NCBI RefSeq assembly: GCF_001507435.1
Contig: NZ_LMWH01000205.1
Location: 1 to 64,000, forward strand
Direction of reading: 5' to 3'
DNA length: 64,000 bases
Origin: Streptomyces sp. NRRL F-5122
GTDB taxonomy: Bacteria; Actinomycetota; Actinomycetes; Streptomycetales; Streptomycetaceae
The translations under genes were made by a program, and so were the position numbers. Numbering within the stretch: position 1 is the first letter of the stretch; each line of letters opens with the position of its first letter. The notes below the pieces were generated by a model that was given only the letters and a program-made list of their open reading frames with translations, ran no database searches and was not told the origin of the DNA. Below, piece after piece: positions 19,715-29,335 of the stretch.

Positions 19715-22098
19715 ACACGAGATCGGGGCGGCTCCCGGCTCACGAGGGTGTCCCCGCCCGAGCGAGGGCGGGAACCCTGGGGAGCTTCCGGGACCTGGCC
19801 ATGGGGGTCCGGTTCGCCGTCACCGGCGGGCGGGAAGGATGGGTCAGGCTCCTGCTGACGGCCGTCGGCGTCGGACTGGGGGTGGCCCTGCTGCTCCTCA
19901 CCACCGCGCTGCCGAACGCGCTCACGGTGCGGCGCGACCGCGAGGAGGCGCGCCTGGACTACACCTACAGCCAGACGGTCATGCCCAAGGCCGACAACAC
20001 CCTCGTGATCGCGGACATCGACACGACGTACCGCGAGAAGGACGTGCGTGGACGGCTGATGGAGCCCGAGGGCGCACGGGCGCCGCTTCCGCCGGGGGTG
20101 GACGGGTTCCCGGCGGTGGGCGAGATGGTCGTCTCCCCCGCGCTGAAGGAACTCCTCGCCTCCGACGGCGGGAAGCTGCTGCGGGAGCGGCTGCCGTACC
20201 GGATCGTCGGGACCATCGGGGAGAGCGGGCTCATCGGCTCGGCCGAACTCGCCTACTACGCGGGGGCGGACGGTCTCGCCACGAAGATCGACGGCTCGTC
20301 GGTGGCCCGGATCGACCGCTTCGGCAATCCGAACCCGACGACCGAGCGGTCGGACCCGGTGCTGCTCCTGCTGTCCCTCGTCGTCTTCGTGGTGCTGCTG
20401 ACCCCGGTGGCCGTGTTCATCGCCGCGGCCGTGCGGTTCGGCGGCGAGCGGCGCGACCGCAGGCTCGCCGCACTGCGGCTGATCGGCTCCGACGGCGGGA
20501 TGACCCGGCGGATCGCCGCGGGCGAGGCGCTCGCGGGGGCTCTGCTCGGCCTGGTCCTCGGGGCCGGGTTCTTCCTGGTGGGACGTCAGGCGGCGGGATC
20601 GGCGGTGGTCCTCGACGTCAGCGTGTTCCCCAGCTATCTGAACCCTTCGCCGCTGCTCGCCGTGCTCGTCGCGGTCGCGGTCCCGGCGGCCGCGGTGCTG
20701 GTGACGCTGTTCGCGCTGCGCGGTGTCGTCATCGAGCCGCTCGGTGTCGTGCGCACGGCGCGGCCCGCGCGACGCCGGCTGTGGTGGCGGCTGCTGCTGC
20801 CGCTGGCCGGACTCGCGATGCTCTACCCGATGATCGGCAAGGGCCGGACCCACGGGGACTTCAACCAGTACCTGGTGACCGGCGGCGTCGTCCTGCTGCT
20901 GGTGGGCATCACCGCCCTGCTCCCCTGGGTCGTCGAGACGGTCGTCGCACGGCTCGGCCGGGGCGGTGTCGCCTGGCAACTCGCCGTGCGCAGGCTCCAG
21001 CTGAGCAGCGGCACGGCGGCCCGCATGGTCAACGGCATCGCGGTGGCGGTGGCCGGGGCGATCGCACTGCAGATGCTGTTCGCCGGGGTCGAGAGCGACT
21101 ACACCAAGCAGTCGCAGAACGATCTCTCGCGGGCGCAGATGCAGGTGAGCCTGCCGAGCGGAGTGGCGGTCGACGCGGCTGCCGCGAAGTTCGACACCAC
21201 GCCGGGCGTACGGAAGACCACCGCTCTGTCCGGCACCGGTATCGGCGAGCGCAGCAAGGACCCCGAGATGTCCAGCGACCTCAGCATCGGCGACTGCGCC
21301 GCCCTGCGCGAGCTGGCCACGCTGCCCTCGTGCCACGACGGTGACGTGTTCGTGCTGCGGGGCGCCGAGTACGACATCGACACGCCGAAGCTCGTCGCAC
21401 CGGGCCGGAAGCTCTACCTCGATCCTTCCTACGGAAGCGAGCACAGCAGCGCGGTGGCCTGGACCGTGCCGGCGGAACTGAAGCAGGCCCGGTCGATCGA
21501 GGACCCGACGGGAGTGCGGCGCGGCGGGGTCCTGATGACGCCGAGCGCGCTGCCCGAGCGGGCCGGACGGATCGTCACCGGGGTGGTCTACCTGTCGCTC
21601 GACCAGTCCGTGCCGGATGTACGCGAGTACGTACGGAACACGGCGGCGAAGGTCGACGTCGAGTCGAATCCGATGGTCTGGGCGGCGTCCGAGCAGTCCC
21701 ACCGGTTCACCTCCATCCGCACCGGGCTGTTCGTCGGCGCCACCTGCGTGCTGGCGCTGATCGGGGCGAGCCTGCTGGTGTCGCAGCTGGAGCAGCTGCG
21801 GGAGCGCAAGAAGCTGCTGTCGTCGCTGGTCGCCTTCGGCACCCGGCGCCGCACGCTGAGCCTGTCGGTGCTGTGGCAGACGGCCATCCCGATCGCGCTC
21901 GGACTGGTGCTGGCGTCGGCGGTTGGCCTGGCCCTGGGGGCGGTCCTGCTGAAGATGACCGCCCAGAGCATCAGCGTGGACTGGGCGAGTGTGCTGTCGA
22001 TGACGGGCATCGGCGCCGCGGTCGTCCTCGTCGTGACGCTGCTCAGCCTGCCGCCGCTGCTGCGGTTGATGCGGCCGGACGGACTGCGTACGGAGTGA
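19711..22098 (+). CDS. FtsX-like ABC permease
   Basis: A 795-residue membrane protein with two FtsX modules. Membrane segments are visible at about 48-70, 213-240, 275-300, 320-345, 365-385, 392-412, 445-465 and near the C-terminus (about 670-695, 720-745, 760-785), with a large extracytoplasmic segment at about 70-210 and another at 470-665. The start overlaps the ATPase stop. With the PadR regulator upstream, it most likely forms an inducible exporter or resistance module for a membrane-active compound. Confidence 0.88.
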   Translation: MNTRSGRLPAHEGVPARARAGTLGSFRDLAMGVRFAVTGGREGWVRLLLTAVGVGLGVALLLLTTALPNALTVRRDREEARLDYTYSQTVMPKADNTLVIADIDTTYREKDVRGRLMEPEGARAPLPPGVDGFPAVGEMVVSPALKELLASDGGKLLRERLPYRIVGTIGESGLIGSAELAYYAGADGLATKIDGSSVARIDRFGNPNPTTERSDPVLLLLSLVVFVVLLTPVAVFIAAAVRFGGERRDRRLAALRLIGSDGGMTRRIAAGEALAGALLGLVLGAGFFLVGRQAAGSAVVLDVSVFPSYLNPSPLLAVLVAVAVPAAAVLVTLFALRGVVIEPLGVVRTARPARRRLWWRLLLPLAGLAMLYPMIGKGRTHGDFNQYLVTGGVVLLLVGITALLPWVVETVVARLGRGGVAWQLAVRRLQLSSGTAARMVNGIAVAVAGAIALQMLFAGVESDYTKQSQNDLSRAQMQVSLPSGVAVDAAAAKFDTTPGVRKTTALSGTGIGERSKDPEMSSDLSIGDCAALRELATLPSCHDGDVFVLRGAEYDIDTPKLVAPGRKLYLDPSYGSEHSSAVAWTVPAELKQARSIEDPTGVRRGGVLMTPSALPERAGRIVTGVVYLSLDQSVPDVREYVRNTAAKVDVESNPMVWAASEQSHRFTSIRTGLFVGATCVLALIGASLLVSQLEQLRERKKLLSSLVAFGTRRRTLSLSVLWQTAIPIALGLVLASAVGLALGAVLLKMTAQSISVDWASVLSMTGIGAAVVLVVTLLSLPPLLRLMRPDGLRTE

Positions 22099-22110
22099 CC
22101 GACACCCTGC

Positions 22111-22145
22111 CGTGCGGGCCCCCCTTACCGGGAGGGGCCCGCACG
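22111..22145. terminator. Terminator after the ABC operon
   Basis: A 12-bp perfect stem CGTGCGGGCCCC / GGGGCCCGCACG with an 11-nt interval, between the permease stop and the convergent gene at 22149. Confidence 0.85.
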
Positions 22146-22148
22146 CGT

Positions 22149-22577
22149 TCACAGGGCGTACTCCTTGACCACCCTGCGGACCTGGGCGAAGAGCATGCCG
22201 ACGTTTACCGACTTGCGGCACACCACCACCGCGACCACGTCCTGCTGCTCGCTCATCCGCACGAACAGATGGGTGAGGTTCTCGCTGTTGACGAGGATCT
22301 CCTGGAAGAAGTGGTTCTCGCTGGAGACGCCGCGGCGTTCCTTGAACACGTCCTCGATCATCACGACCGTACGGCCCTGGAACAGGTCGAGGGTCGCGCC
22401 CGCGAGGAGGTCGAGAACCTCCGGCGGATGGTTGTCCACCGTCTCGTAGGACAGCAGCGTCCCCATCGACATGTCGACCACGCCTGAGGCGACGCAGTCG
22501 GGGGCGTCCGTACGGAGGGATTTGACCAGGCCCATCACCTGATCGGAGAAACCTGGAGTCATACGCTTCGTCGCCAT
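22149..22577 (-). CDS. Roadblock/LC7-like protein
   Basis: A 142-residue soluble protein. The pattern of a central beta sheet with the ASGVVDMSMGTLLSYETVDN strand-turn region, a helix (PEVLDLLAGATLDLFQG) and the NLTHLFVRMSEQQDVVAVVVC strands resembles the roadblock fold that regulates small GTPases in bacterial polarity and conservon systems. No GTPase or conservon partner is adjacent, so the role is open. The start ATG at 22577 lies 123 bp from the oxyR stop. Confidence 0.55.
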   Translation of the reverse strand: MATKRMTPGFSDQVMGLVKSLRTDAPDCVASGVVDMSMGTLLSYETVDNHPPEVLDLLAGATLDLFQGRTVVMIEDVFKERRGVSSENHFFQEILVNSENLTHLFVRMSEQQDVVAVVVCRKSVNVGMLFAQVRRVVKEYAL

Positions 22578-22700
22578 AGCCGAGGCGCATATTCCAGCGA
22601 AATTCGTACCTCCTGACGGAAGTTGAATTCTCTCGCCGTTCCCGGTGCCCCATCGGACACATGAATGACCGAGTATGTGTGCGGGTCTGCCCGGAGATTC

Positions 22701-23693
22701 TCAGTCGTCGGGCCCCAACACCCGTACGGGCAGCGGCCGCAGCGCCTCGCGGAGCGCGCCGGCCAGCTCCTCGTACTCGGCCCCCCGCGCAGCACCCGCG
22801 CGCATCGCGAAGGCGACGCGCCGGGACGGGGCCGGATCGGCGAAGCGGCCGGTGCGCAGCCGGCTGTTGCGCGAGGTCTCCACCCGGAGGGCGGTGCGCG
22901 GCAGCAGGGTCACCCCGAGCCCGCCGGCGACGAGTTGGACGAGGGTGGACAGCCCGGCGGCGGTCGTGGTCACCGGCGTGCCCACCGCGGGACCCCGCCC
23001 CGCCCCGCTGATGCCGCGGCCGGCCTCCCGGCAGATGTCGAGGGCCTGGTCGCGCAGGCAGTGCCCCTCGTCGAGCAGCAGCAGGTTCAGCTCACGCAGG
23101 GCCTGCCGGGGGATGCCCTCCCGGCCGCCGAGCCGGTGGTCGAGCGGGGTGACGAGCACGAAGTCCTCATCGTAGAGCGGGAGTTCGACGACGCCCGGCA
23201 CGCCGAGGGGGACGGCGAGCAGCAGCAGGTCCAGACGGCCGCTGGTGAGCCCGTCGAGCAGGCTCGCGGTCTGTTCCTCGTGGACCTGCAGGTCGAGGTG
23301 CGGATAGCGGTCGTGGACGAGATTGAGGACGGCCGGCAGCAGATACGGCGCGACGGTCGGGATCACCCCGAGCCGCAGCACCCCGGTGAACGGCGCCCGG
23401 ACGGCCTCGGCCTCCTCCATGAGCGCGCCCACCTCCGCCAGCACCGCCTTGGCCCGTACCGCGAGCCGCTCACCGGCCGGCGACAGGAGGACCTTGCGGG
23501 TGGTGCGCTCCAGCAGGGTGACGCCGAGGACCTCCTCCAGGGCGGAGACCGCACCGGACAGGGCGGGCTGGCTCATGCCGATCGCGGCGGCCGCGTCCCG
23601 GAAGTGGAGGTGCTCGGCGACGGCGGCGAAGGCGCGCAGCTGGGCGAGACTGGGCTGGCGGCGCCCGTTCGTCCTGGTCCCACCCATTCCCAA
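22701..23693 (-). CDS. oxyR: LysR-type peroxide sensor OxyR
   Basis: A peroxide-activated LysR regulator of 330 residues: winged HTH at about 14-75 (LAQLRAFAAVAEHLHFRDAA, SQPALSGAVSALEE) and a C-terminal sensory domain with the two redox cysteines C212 and C221 (EGHCLRDQALDICREAG), nine apart as in E. coli OxyR. It is divergent from ahpC, its expected target, across 152 bp that hold a LysR-type T-N11-A box. The start may be either of two close ATGs (23693 or 23687). Confidence 0.93.
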   Translation of the reverse strand: MGMGGTRTNGRRQPSLAQLRAFAAVAEHLHFRDAAAAIGMSQPALSGAVSALEEVLGVTLLERTTRKVLLSPAGERLAVRAKAVLAEVGALMEEAEAVRAPFTGVLRLGVIPTVAPYLLPAVLNLVHDRYPHLDLQVHEEQTASLLDGLTSGRLDLLLLAVPLGVPGVVELPLYDEDFVLVTPLDHRLGGREGIPRQALRELNLLLLDEGHCLRDQALDICREAGRGISGAGRGPAVGTPVTTTAAGLSTLVQLVAGGLGVTLLPRTALRVETSRNSRLRTGRFADPAPSRRVAFAMRAGAARGAEYEELAGALREALRPLPVRVLGPDD

Positions 23694-23711
23694 CCCCCTA
23701 CCGATAGTGAC

Positions 23712-23730
23712 TGATAGCAGACATCGATCA
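23712..23730. promoter_or_regulatory. LysR-type box between oxyR and ahpC
   Basis: TGAT-N11-ATCA (23712-23730) is the classic LysR T-N11-A palindrome. Further ATAG (23704, 23714) and CTAT (23747) elements resemble the ATAG/CTAT half-sites of OxyR operators. It lies 19 bp upstream of oxyR and about 115 bp upstream of ahpC, well placed for both autoregulation and activation. Confidence 0.6.
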
Positions 23731-23845
23731 ACTGGTCAGAGTGTAGCTATTTCTTGAATCAATGCACCATGTGCCAGGATCGCAGACGTCCAACCCATGA
23801 GAAGCACCTTGTGTTCGTGGTGCTCCTGTGCTGCAAGGAGAGCGT

Positions 23846-24400
23846 GTGCTCACTGTCGGTGACAAGTTCCCCGAGTTCGAACTGACCGCCTGCGTCTCGC
23901 TGGAGAAGGGCAAGGAGTTCGAGGAGATCAACCACAAGACCTACGAGGGTCAGTGGAAGATCGTCTTTGCGTGGCCCAAGGACTTCACCTTCGTGTGCCC
24001 CACCGAGATCGCGGCCTTCGGCAAGCTGAACGACGAGTTCGCCGACCGCGACGCCCAGATCCTCGGCTTCTCCGGCGACTCCGAGTACGTCCACCACGCC
24101 TGGCGCAAGGACCACCCGGACCTGCGCGACCTGCCGTTCCCGATGATGGCCGACTCCAAGCACGAGCTGATGCGGGCCCTGGGCATCGAGGGCGAGGACG
24201 GCTTTGCGCAGCGTGCCGTCTTCATCGTGGACCAGAACAACGAGATCCAGTTCACCATGGTGACCGCGGGCTCCGTCGGCCGTAACCCCAAGGAGGTCCT
24301 GCGGGTCCTGGACGCCCTGCAGACCGACGAGCTGTGCCCCTGCAACTGGAACAAGGGCGAGAACACCCTCGACGCGGTCGAACTGCTGGCCGGTGAGTGA
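23846..24400 (+). CDS. ahpC: Alkyl hydroperoxide reductase C (2-Cys peroxiredoxin)
   Basis: Reduces hydrogen peroxide and organic hydroperoxides. The 184-residue protein has the peroxidatic cysteine C51 (FTFVCPTEI) and the resolving cysteine in the C-terminal ELCPCNW (C164 or C166). The start is GTG at 23846, five bases after AAGGAG; an upstream GTG (23828) would include the RBS. It is followed three bases later by ahpD, which takes the place of AhpF as electron supply in actinobacteria. Confidence 0.95.
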   Translation: MLTVGDKFPEFELTACVSLEKGKEFEEINHKTYEGQWKIVFAWPKDFTFVCPTEIAAFGKLNDEFADRDAQILGFSGDSEYVHHAWRKDHPDLRDLPFPMMADSKHELMRALGIEGEDGFAQRAVFIVDQNNEIQFTMVTAGSVGRNPKEVLRVLDALQTDELCPCNWNKGENTLDAVELLAGE

Positions 24401-24403
24401 GCG

Positions 24404-24937
24404 ATGTCCCTCGACTCCCTGAAGTCCGCCCTGCCGGACTACGCCAAGGACCTGAAGCTCAACCTGGGTTCGGTCATCGGCAACTCCGACCTGCCGACGC
24501 AGCAGCTGTGGGGCACGGTGCTGGTCACGGCGATCGCGTCCCGCTCGCCGATCGTGCTGCGCGAGCTGGCGCCCGAGGCGAAGGCGAACCTCTCGCCGCA
24601 GGCGTACACCGCGGCGAAGTCCGCGGCCGCCGTGATGGCGATGAACAACGTCTTCTACCGCACCCGCCACCTGCTCTCGGACCACGAGTACGGCACGCTC
24701 CGCGCGGGCCTGCGGATGAACGTCATCGGCAACCCCGGGGTCGAGAAGGTCGACTTCGAGCTGTGGTCGTTCGCGGTGTCGGCGATCAACGGCTGCGGGA
24801 TGTGCCTGGACTCGCACGAGCAGGTGCTCCGCAAGGCCGGTGTCGACCGTGAGGTCGTCCAGGAGGCCTTCAAGATCGCTTCGGTGATCCAGGCCGTCGG
24901 TGTGACACTGGACGCGGAGGCGATCCTCGCCGAGTAG
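24404..24937 (+). CDS. ahpD: Alkyl hydroperoxidase D
   Basis: Partner of AhpC; in mycobacteria it links AhpC to lipoamide/dihydrolipoamide reductants. The 177-residue protein has the CxxC active site C131-G-M-C134 ([13 protein letters not shown]) with the nearby histidine H138 and glutamate E119 of the proton relay. It starts three bases after ahpC, forming the OxyR-controlled operon. Confidence 0.95.
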   Translation: MSLDSLKSALPDYAKDLKLNLGSVIGNSDLPTQQLWGTVLVTAIASRSPIVLRELAPEAKANLSPQAYTAAKSAAAVMAMNNVFYRTRHLLSDHEYGTLRAGLRMNVIGNPGVEKVDFELWSFAVSAINGCGMCLDSHEQVLRKAGVDREVVQEAFKIASVIQAVGVTLDAEAILAE

Positions 24938-24959
24938 TGCATGAGATCGTCCGGCTTCC

Positions 24960-24994
24960 GGGGCCCCGGTCACCTCCACGGTGGGCGGGGCCCC
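24960..24994. terminator. Terminator after ahpD
   Basis: GGGGCCCCG pairs with CGGGGCCCC (9 bp), and an inner CACC/GGTG stem tightens the loop. It separates ahpD from the convergent AI-2E family gene. Confidence 0.7.
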
Positions 24995-25059
24995 ACGCCT
25001 GTTCGCCCGGCTTCGTGCTTCGGCCCGAACGGCGTCGCCCTCCCCCGCCGGACCGACGC

Positions 25060-26382
25060 TCACACGGTCGTCGGGCTGTCCTGCGGCGGCGGTGCCTCCG
25101 CCTCCGCCTCCGGTACGGACGCGGGCTGGGGAACCGGGTGCAGTGCTCTGGAGGCCGCGTACGACCGCAGATAGCCCACCACCGTGTTCGTCACCGCCAC
25201 CAGCGGTACGGCCACCACCGCGCCGCCGATGCCGGCCACCATGCCGCCGGCCGTCACGGAGAGCACCACCGCGAGCGGATGCACCCTCACGGCCCGGCCC
25301 AGGATGAACGGTTGCAGGATGTGACCCTCGATCTGCTGGACGGCCAGGACCACCACGAGAGTCATGATCGCGGTGAAGACGCCCTGGGTCACCAGCGCCA
25401 CCACCACCGCCAGCGCGCCGGACGCCACGGCCCCCACCAGGGGGATGAACGAGAAGAGGAAGATGAAGACGGCGAGCGGCACGGCCATGGGCACGTTCAG
25501 GAAGTAGATGCCGAGGCCGATGAAGGTGGCGTCGATCAGGGCGACGATCACCGTCCCGCGGACGTAGGCCGTCAGCGTGCGCCAGGCGCGGGGGCCGGCA
25601 CCGGCCACTCCCGGCCGCGCCGCCGCGGGCACCAGCTTCAGCGTCCACTCCCAGATGCGCCGGCCGTCGTACAGCAGGAACAAGGTGGAGAAGACGGTCA
25701 GAAGGATTCCGGTCAGTGCCTCGACGATGACCTGGACGCCCTCGAGGCCCGTCGACGTTATCTGGTCGGCGTTCGCGCCGATCGCCTCGCGCAGGTTCTT
25801 GGCGATCTGGTTGATCTGTTTGTCCGTGACGTGGAAGGGGCTGTTGAGCAGCCACTTGCGCAACTCGTCGATGCCGTCCTGGATCTGGTTGGAGAGCGAG
25901 TCGATGTTCTCCATGACCTGCCAGGTCACGAACCAGCCGATGAGGCCCATGATGACGAAGCCCAGGATGGCGGTCAGCGCGGTCGCCGGACCGCGCGGCA
26001 CACCGTGACGGGTCAGCCGCGCGACGGTCGGCTGCAGGAGCGCTGTGATGAGCAGCGCGCACACGAACGCCAGCACCACCAACTGGACGGCGCTGATGAC
26101 CCGCATCAGCACCCAGAGCGTGCCCGCGAGCACGAGTACCCGCCAGCCGGCCTCGGCCGCCACCCGCACGCCCCACGGCACCGCCTCGACGGGATGCGGA
26201 CGCGCCTGTGCCGGTACGACGGGAGGATGCGCCGGAGGCGGCGGAACTCCGTCCGGCACCGGGGCGGTCGCCGACTCGGTGTGGAGTTCCTTCTCGACCT
26301 CGGCACGGCGTTCGTCCAGCCGCTCCCCCACCTGGCTGAGTCCGGCGCCGAGCCGTGAGAGCCACCCTGGCAGTTGCGACAT
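25060..26382 (-). CDS. AI-2E family (YdiK/PerM-like) transporter
   Basis: A 440-residue membrane protein. After a helical cytoplasmic N-terminus (about 1-85) there are eight membrane segments, among them WRVLVLAGTLWVLMRVISAV, VVLAFVCALLITALLQ, ALTAILGFVIMGLIGWF and the family block VPLAVFIFLFSFIPLVGAV. Family members export small molecules or act as Na+/H+ exchangers; the AI-2 role known for one member should not be assumed. The start ATG at 26382 follows a GAGGACGG RBS; the frame is open upstream but not family-like. Confidence 0.85.
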   Translation of the reverse strand: MSQLPGWLSRLGAGLSQVGERLDERRAEVEKELHTESATAPVPDGVPPPPAHPPVVPAQARPHPVEAVPWGVRVAAEAGWRVLVLAGTLWVLMRVISAVQLVVLAFVCALLITALLQPTVARLTRHGVPRGPATALTAILGFVIMGLIGWFVTWQVMENIDSLSNQIQDGIDELRKWLLNSPFHVTDKQINQIAKNLREAIGANADQITSTGLEGVQVIVEALTGILLTVFSTLFLLYDGRRIWEWTLKLVPAAARPGVAGAGPRAWRTLTAYVRGTVIVALIDATFIGLGIYFLNVPMAVPLAVFIFLFSFIPLVGAVASGALAVVVALVTQGVFTAIMTLVVVLAVQQIEGHILQPFILGRAVRVHPLAVVLSVTAGGMVAGIGGAVVAVPLVAVTNTVVGYLRSYAASRALHPVPQPASVPEAEAEAPPPQDSPTTV

Positions 26383-26483
26383 GATCCGTCCTCTTCCCCC
26401 GCGTCCCTGAGTGCTCCCCACCACTCCCCCCTGGAGTCGTCCCTTCCGACCGTACACGGCGGGGCCCCGCGCGGGTAAACAGC

Positions 26484-26518
26484 CGAAGCCCCTCACCCAT
26501 AGACGGTGAGGGGCTTCG
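26484..26518. terminator. Terminator downstream of the transglycosylase gene
   Basis: A 14-bp perfect stem CGAAGCCCCTCACC / GGTGAGGGGCTTCG with a 7-nt loop, 37 bp beyond the transglycosylase stop on the minus strand. Confidence 0.9.
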
Positions 26519-26554
26519 TGAGGTTGAGCGCCCGCCCGGAAGCGGGACCGCGGC

Positions 26555-27241
26555 TCAGTACCAGCTGTTGGCCTGCCAGAACGACCAGGCCTGGCACGGG
26601 CTGCCGTAGCGGCCGTTCATGTAGTTGAGGCCCCACTTGATCTGCGTGGCCGGGTTCGTCTGCCAGTCGGAGCCGACGGACGACATCTTGGAGCCGGGCA
26701 GGGCCTGGAAGAGACCGTAGGCGCCGGAGGACGCGTTGACCGCGCGGTAGTTCCAGCTGGACTCGTGGTCCACGATGTTGCTGAAGCACTGGAACTGGTC
26801 GGAGGCGACCATCTGACGCGCCATCGCCTGGATCTGCGCAACGGTGTAAGAGCTCTGGACGGCGAAGCTGGACGCGCTGCGGCTGGCCTTGGCCTGCTCT
26901 TCCTTGCGCGCCTTCGCGGCCTCTTCGGCCTTCTGCGCGGCCTCCTGCTTGGCGATCGCGTCAGCGGCCGCCTGCTTGCGGGCCGACTCCTCGGCGTCCT
27001 TCTTGGCGCTCGCGTCAGCGGCGATGGCCTGTGCGTCGGCCTGCTGCGTCAGCGACGCGGTCTGGACCTGGGCCTGCTGACCCGTAGGTATGTCAGCGAG
27101 GAGCATCGAGTCGCTTGCCGTTGCCTCGGCGTCGCTCGAGGGCTGCCCGGTGCTGCCCGAGGCAACACCAGTGACGGCGCCGACAGCGGTGACCGCCGTG
27201 GCCGAGGCCACTGCGAATCCCCGGACCGAAATCCGGCTCAC
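26555..27241 (-). CDS. Secreted transglycosylase-like protein (SLT/resuscitation type)
   Basis: A 228-residue exported protein. Residues 1-30 are a signal peptide (VSRISVRGFAVASATAVTAV); residues about 60-135 are an Ala/Lys/Glu-rich coiled coil; the C-terminal 80 residues (about 148-228) form a lysozyme-like transglycosylase fold with the catalytic glutamate in IVDHESSWNYRAVNASSGAY and the GLFQALPGSKM stretch. It would cleave peptidoglycan during growth or germination. The start is GTG at 27241, preceded by GGAAGGA. The leader just upstream carries a hairpin. Confidence 0.85.
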   Translation of the reverse strand: MSRISVRGFAVASATAVTAVGAVTGVASGSTGQPSSDAEATASDSMLLADIPTGQQAQVQTASLTQQADAQAIAADASAKKDAEESARKQAAADAIAKQEAAQKAEEAAKARKEEQAKASRSASSFAVQSSYTVAQIQAMARQMVASDQFQCFSNIVDHESSWNYRAVNASSGAYGLFQALPGSKMSSVGSDWQTNPATQIKWGLNYMNGRYGSPCQAWSFWQANSWY

Positions 27242-27660
27242 ACGGTTTCCTTCCAGCATCGTCCGCTTGGGTGACCCTGGCGGACGCAATCGTGCCCCCT
27301 GACGCTGGCCTCCCAACTGCGGGGTCACGGGAGGCACGGGCCCGGTGGGCAACCCCCTGTCGGAGGTGGCCGCGTGGTGCTCGGGCGGCATACGACGGCG
27401 CTATGAAGTTGGCTGTGGTGCTTTTGAGGTGCCGTACCGCTGGGGGTACAGGTGTGTCGTATGCGGGGCCTGACAGGAGTGAGACTCTGCCGTAACCGGA
27501 CGCCGAGTGGCAATTCTGTGTTGCGTGTGAAAGCTCACATCCCGTTTGGCCCAGTGGAATCGCGGAAACTCCCGCACGCGAAGGCGCCGCCCGGCTAGGC
27601 TCTAGGCCTTTGTCGGACGGCGCCAACCCGCGAGTAACAACCCCGCGTTGAATGCCCGGG
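27242..27660 (-). promoter_or_regulatory. 419-bp leader region of the transglycosylase gene
   Basis: No gene is seen. On the minus strand a hairpin (CGTCCGC at 27260-27266 with GCGGACG at 27280-27286, with a GGGT/ACCC pair in the loop) lies directly upstream of the GGAAGGA RBS. Further upstream are several G/C-rich inverted repeats. Long leaders with c-di-AMP riboswitches are known for actinobacterial cell-wall hydrolases, but I could not trace the conserved core of that riboswitch here. Confidence 0.35.
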
Positions 27661-28986
27661 TCAGATCTGCCCGTCTTCGAGCATTTCGGTCACAAGGGCG
27701 GCGATCTGGGACCTCTCGGACCGCGTCAGGGTGACGTGGGCGAAGAGCGGATGCCCCTTCAGCTTCTCCACGACGGCGACCACGCCGTCGTACCGGCCCA
27801 CCCGCAGGTTGTCCCGCTGGGCGACGTCATGGGTGAGGACCACCCGCGAATTGGCGCCGATCCGGGACAGAACGGTCAGCAGCACGTTCCGTTCGAGCGA
27901 CTGCGCCTCGTCCACGATGACAAAGGCGTCGTGGAGCGAGCGGCCGCGGATGTGGGTGAGCGGGAGGACCTCCAGCATCCCGCGCGCGGTGACCTCCTCG
28001 ATGACCTCGCGGGAGGTGACCGCCGACAGCGTGTCGAAGACCGCCTGGGCCCAGGGGCTCATCTTCTCGGCCTCGGTGCCGGGCAGATAGCCGAGCTCCT
28101 GGCCGCCGACCGCGTACAGCGGCCGGAAGACCATCACCTTCTGGTGCTGCCTGCGCTCCAGCACCGCCTCGAGGCCCGCGCACAGCGCCAGTGCCGACTT
28201 GCCGGTGCCGGCGCGGCCGCCCATCGACATGATCCCCACGTCCGGGTCGAGCAGCAGGTCGAGCGCGATCCGCTGCTCCGCGCTGCGCCCCTTGATGCCG
28301 AACGCCTCCCGGTCGCCGCGCACCAGGCGGACGTTGCCCTCGGCCGTGACGCGGCCCAGGGCCTTGCCCCGCTCCGACTGGATCGTCAGGCCGGTGTGCA
28401 CGGGCAGATCGGCGGCTTCGGGAACGTATACGTGTCCCTCTTCGAAGAGGATGTCCACCTGTTCACCGGACAGCGTCAGTTCGGACATTCCGGTCCAGCC
28501 GGTGGAGTCCGTGATGGCCAGTTCCGCGCGGTACTCCTCGGCCTGGAGCCCGACGGACGACGCCTTGATCCGCAGCGGCAGGTCCTTCGACACGACGGTG
28601 ACGTCGAAACCCTCGGCCTGCAGATTGCGGGCGACCGCGAGGATGCGGGAGTCGTTGTCCCCCAGGCGGTAGCCGGTGGGCAGCACGCTGGGGTCCGAGT
28701 GGTTGAGCTCGACACGGAGGGTCCCGCCGAGGTCCCCGGTCGGGATGGGGGCGTCGAGTCGGCCGTACCGCACTCGGTAGTCGTCGAGGAGGCGCAGGGC
28801 CTGCCGGGCGAAATAGCCGAGTTCGGGATGGTGCCGCTTGGCCTCCAGCTCGGTGACCACGACCACCGGGAGCACGACCTCGTGCTCGTCGAAGCGGGTC
28901 ATGGCGTTCGGGTCGGCCAATAGGACGCTGGTGTCGAGAACATAGGTGCGCCGGTCTGGCTTGTGGCGCTTTGTGCTGGTCACCAC
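27661..28986 (-). CDS. PIN domain-PhoH ATPase fusion (PhoH2)
   Basis: A 441-residue protein. The N-terminal PIN nuclease domain (about 13-150) has the metal-binding acidic residues D18 (YVLDTSVLL), E47 (VVTELEAKR) and the GDNDSRIL aspartates; the C-terminal PhoH domain (about 225-435) has Walker [10 protein letters not shown] (257-265) and Walker B VIVDEAQ. The mycobacterial PhoH2 of this architecture is an RNA-unwinding ribonuclease. The start is one of two tandem GTGs (28986 or 28983) without a clear RBS; the frame is open further upstream but outside the family match. Confidence 0.88.
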   Translation of the reverse strand: MVTSTKRHKPDRRTYVLDTSVLLADPNAMTRFDEHEVVLPVVVVTELEAKRHHPELGYFARQALRLLDDYRVRYGRLDAPIPTGDLGGTLRVELNHSDPSVLPTGYRLGDNDSRILAVARNLQAEGFDVTVVSKDLPLRIKASSVGLQAEEYRAELAITDSTGWTGMSELTLSGEQVDILFEEGHVYVPEAADLPVHTGLTIQSERGKALGRVTAEGNVRLVRGDREAFGIKGRSAEQRIALDLLLDPDVGIMSMGGRAGTGKSALALCAGLEAVLERRQHQKVMVFRPLYAVGGQELGYLPGTEAEKMSPWAQAVFDTLSAVTSREVIEEVTARGMLEVLPLTHIRGRSLHDAFVIVDEAQSLERNVLLTVLSRIGANSRVVLTHDVAQRDNLRVGRYDGVVAVVEKLKGHPLFAHVTLTRSERSQIAALVTEMLEDGQI

Positions 28987-29335
28987 GGAAGGACGTACCC
29001 CCTCGGATGAGGTCGGGGAGCGACGGAGTGGAGCTGGACCGGTCGTCGGCCACGATGCACGGGCCGAGAACCGGCCCTCCACTGCTTCCTCCGTGCCGAG
29101 ACCGCACGGTGGCGCTGGTGCAAAGGGCCTCCCGGGCGGACGACCCCGAGCCGTCCGCTGAGATACGACACCCGTGGTTCGGGTGTCGACCTGTCTGGTC
29201 TTATGCCCTCGAACATGCGCCGCCATGCCACGGCATATGACGGCGCCCCGATGAACTCCTTGTAACTTTTACACCCGAGCGAGTGAGTACGTGCCGCCGA
29301 ACGACGGATGCGCGGGCGCCGCGGCGAGTGGCTTC
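28987..29335. other. 349-bp gap between phoH2 and the prenyltransferase
   Basis: It holds the phoH2 promoter region (an A/T-rich patch around 29255-29275) and no convincing gene or terminator hairpin. Confidence 0.35.

Noticed and set aside
19468..22662. 1064-codon minus-strand frame opposite the ABC permease
   Set aside because: Gln/Arg/His-rich antisense shadow; the plus-strand permease has all family features and RBS context.
27242..27660. c-di-AMP (ydaO) riboswitch upstream of the transglycosylase
   Set aside because: The conserved GGGUGAAUC-like and CAGCUAACC-like core elements could not be found; kept only as an unexplained leader.
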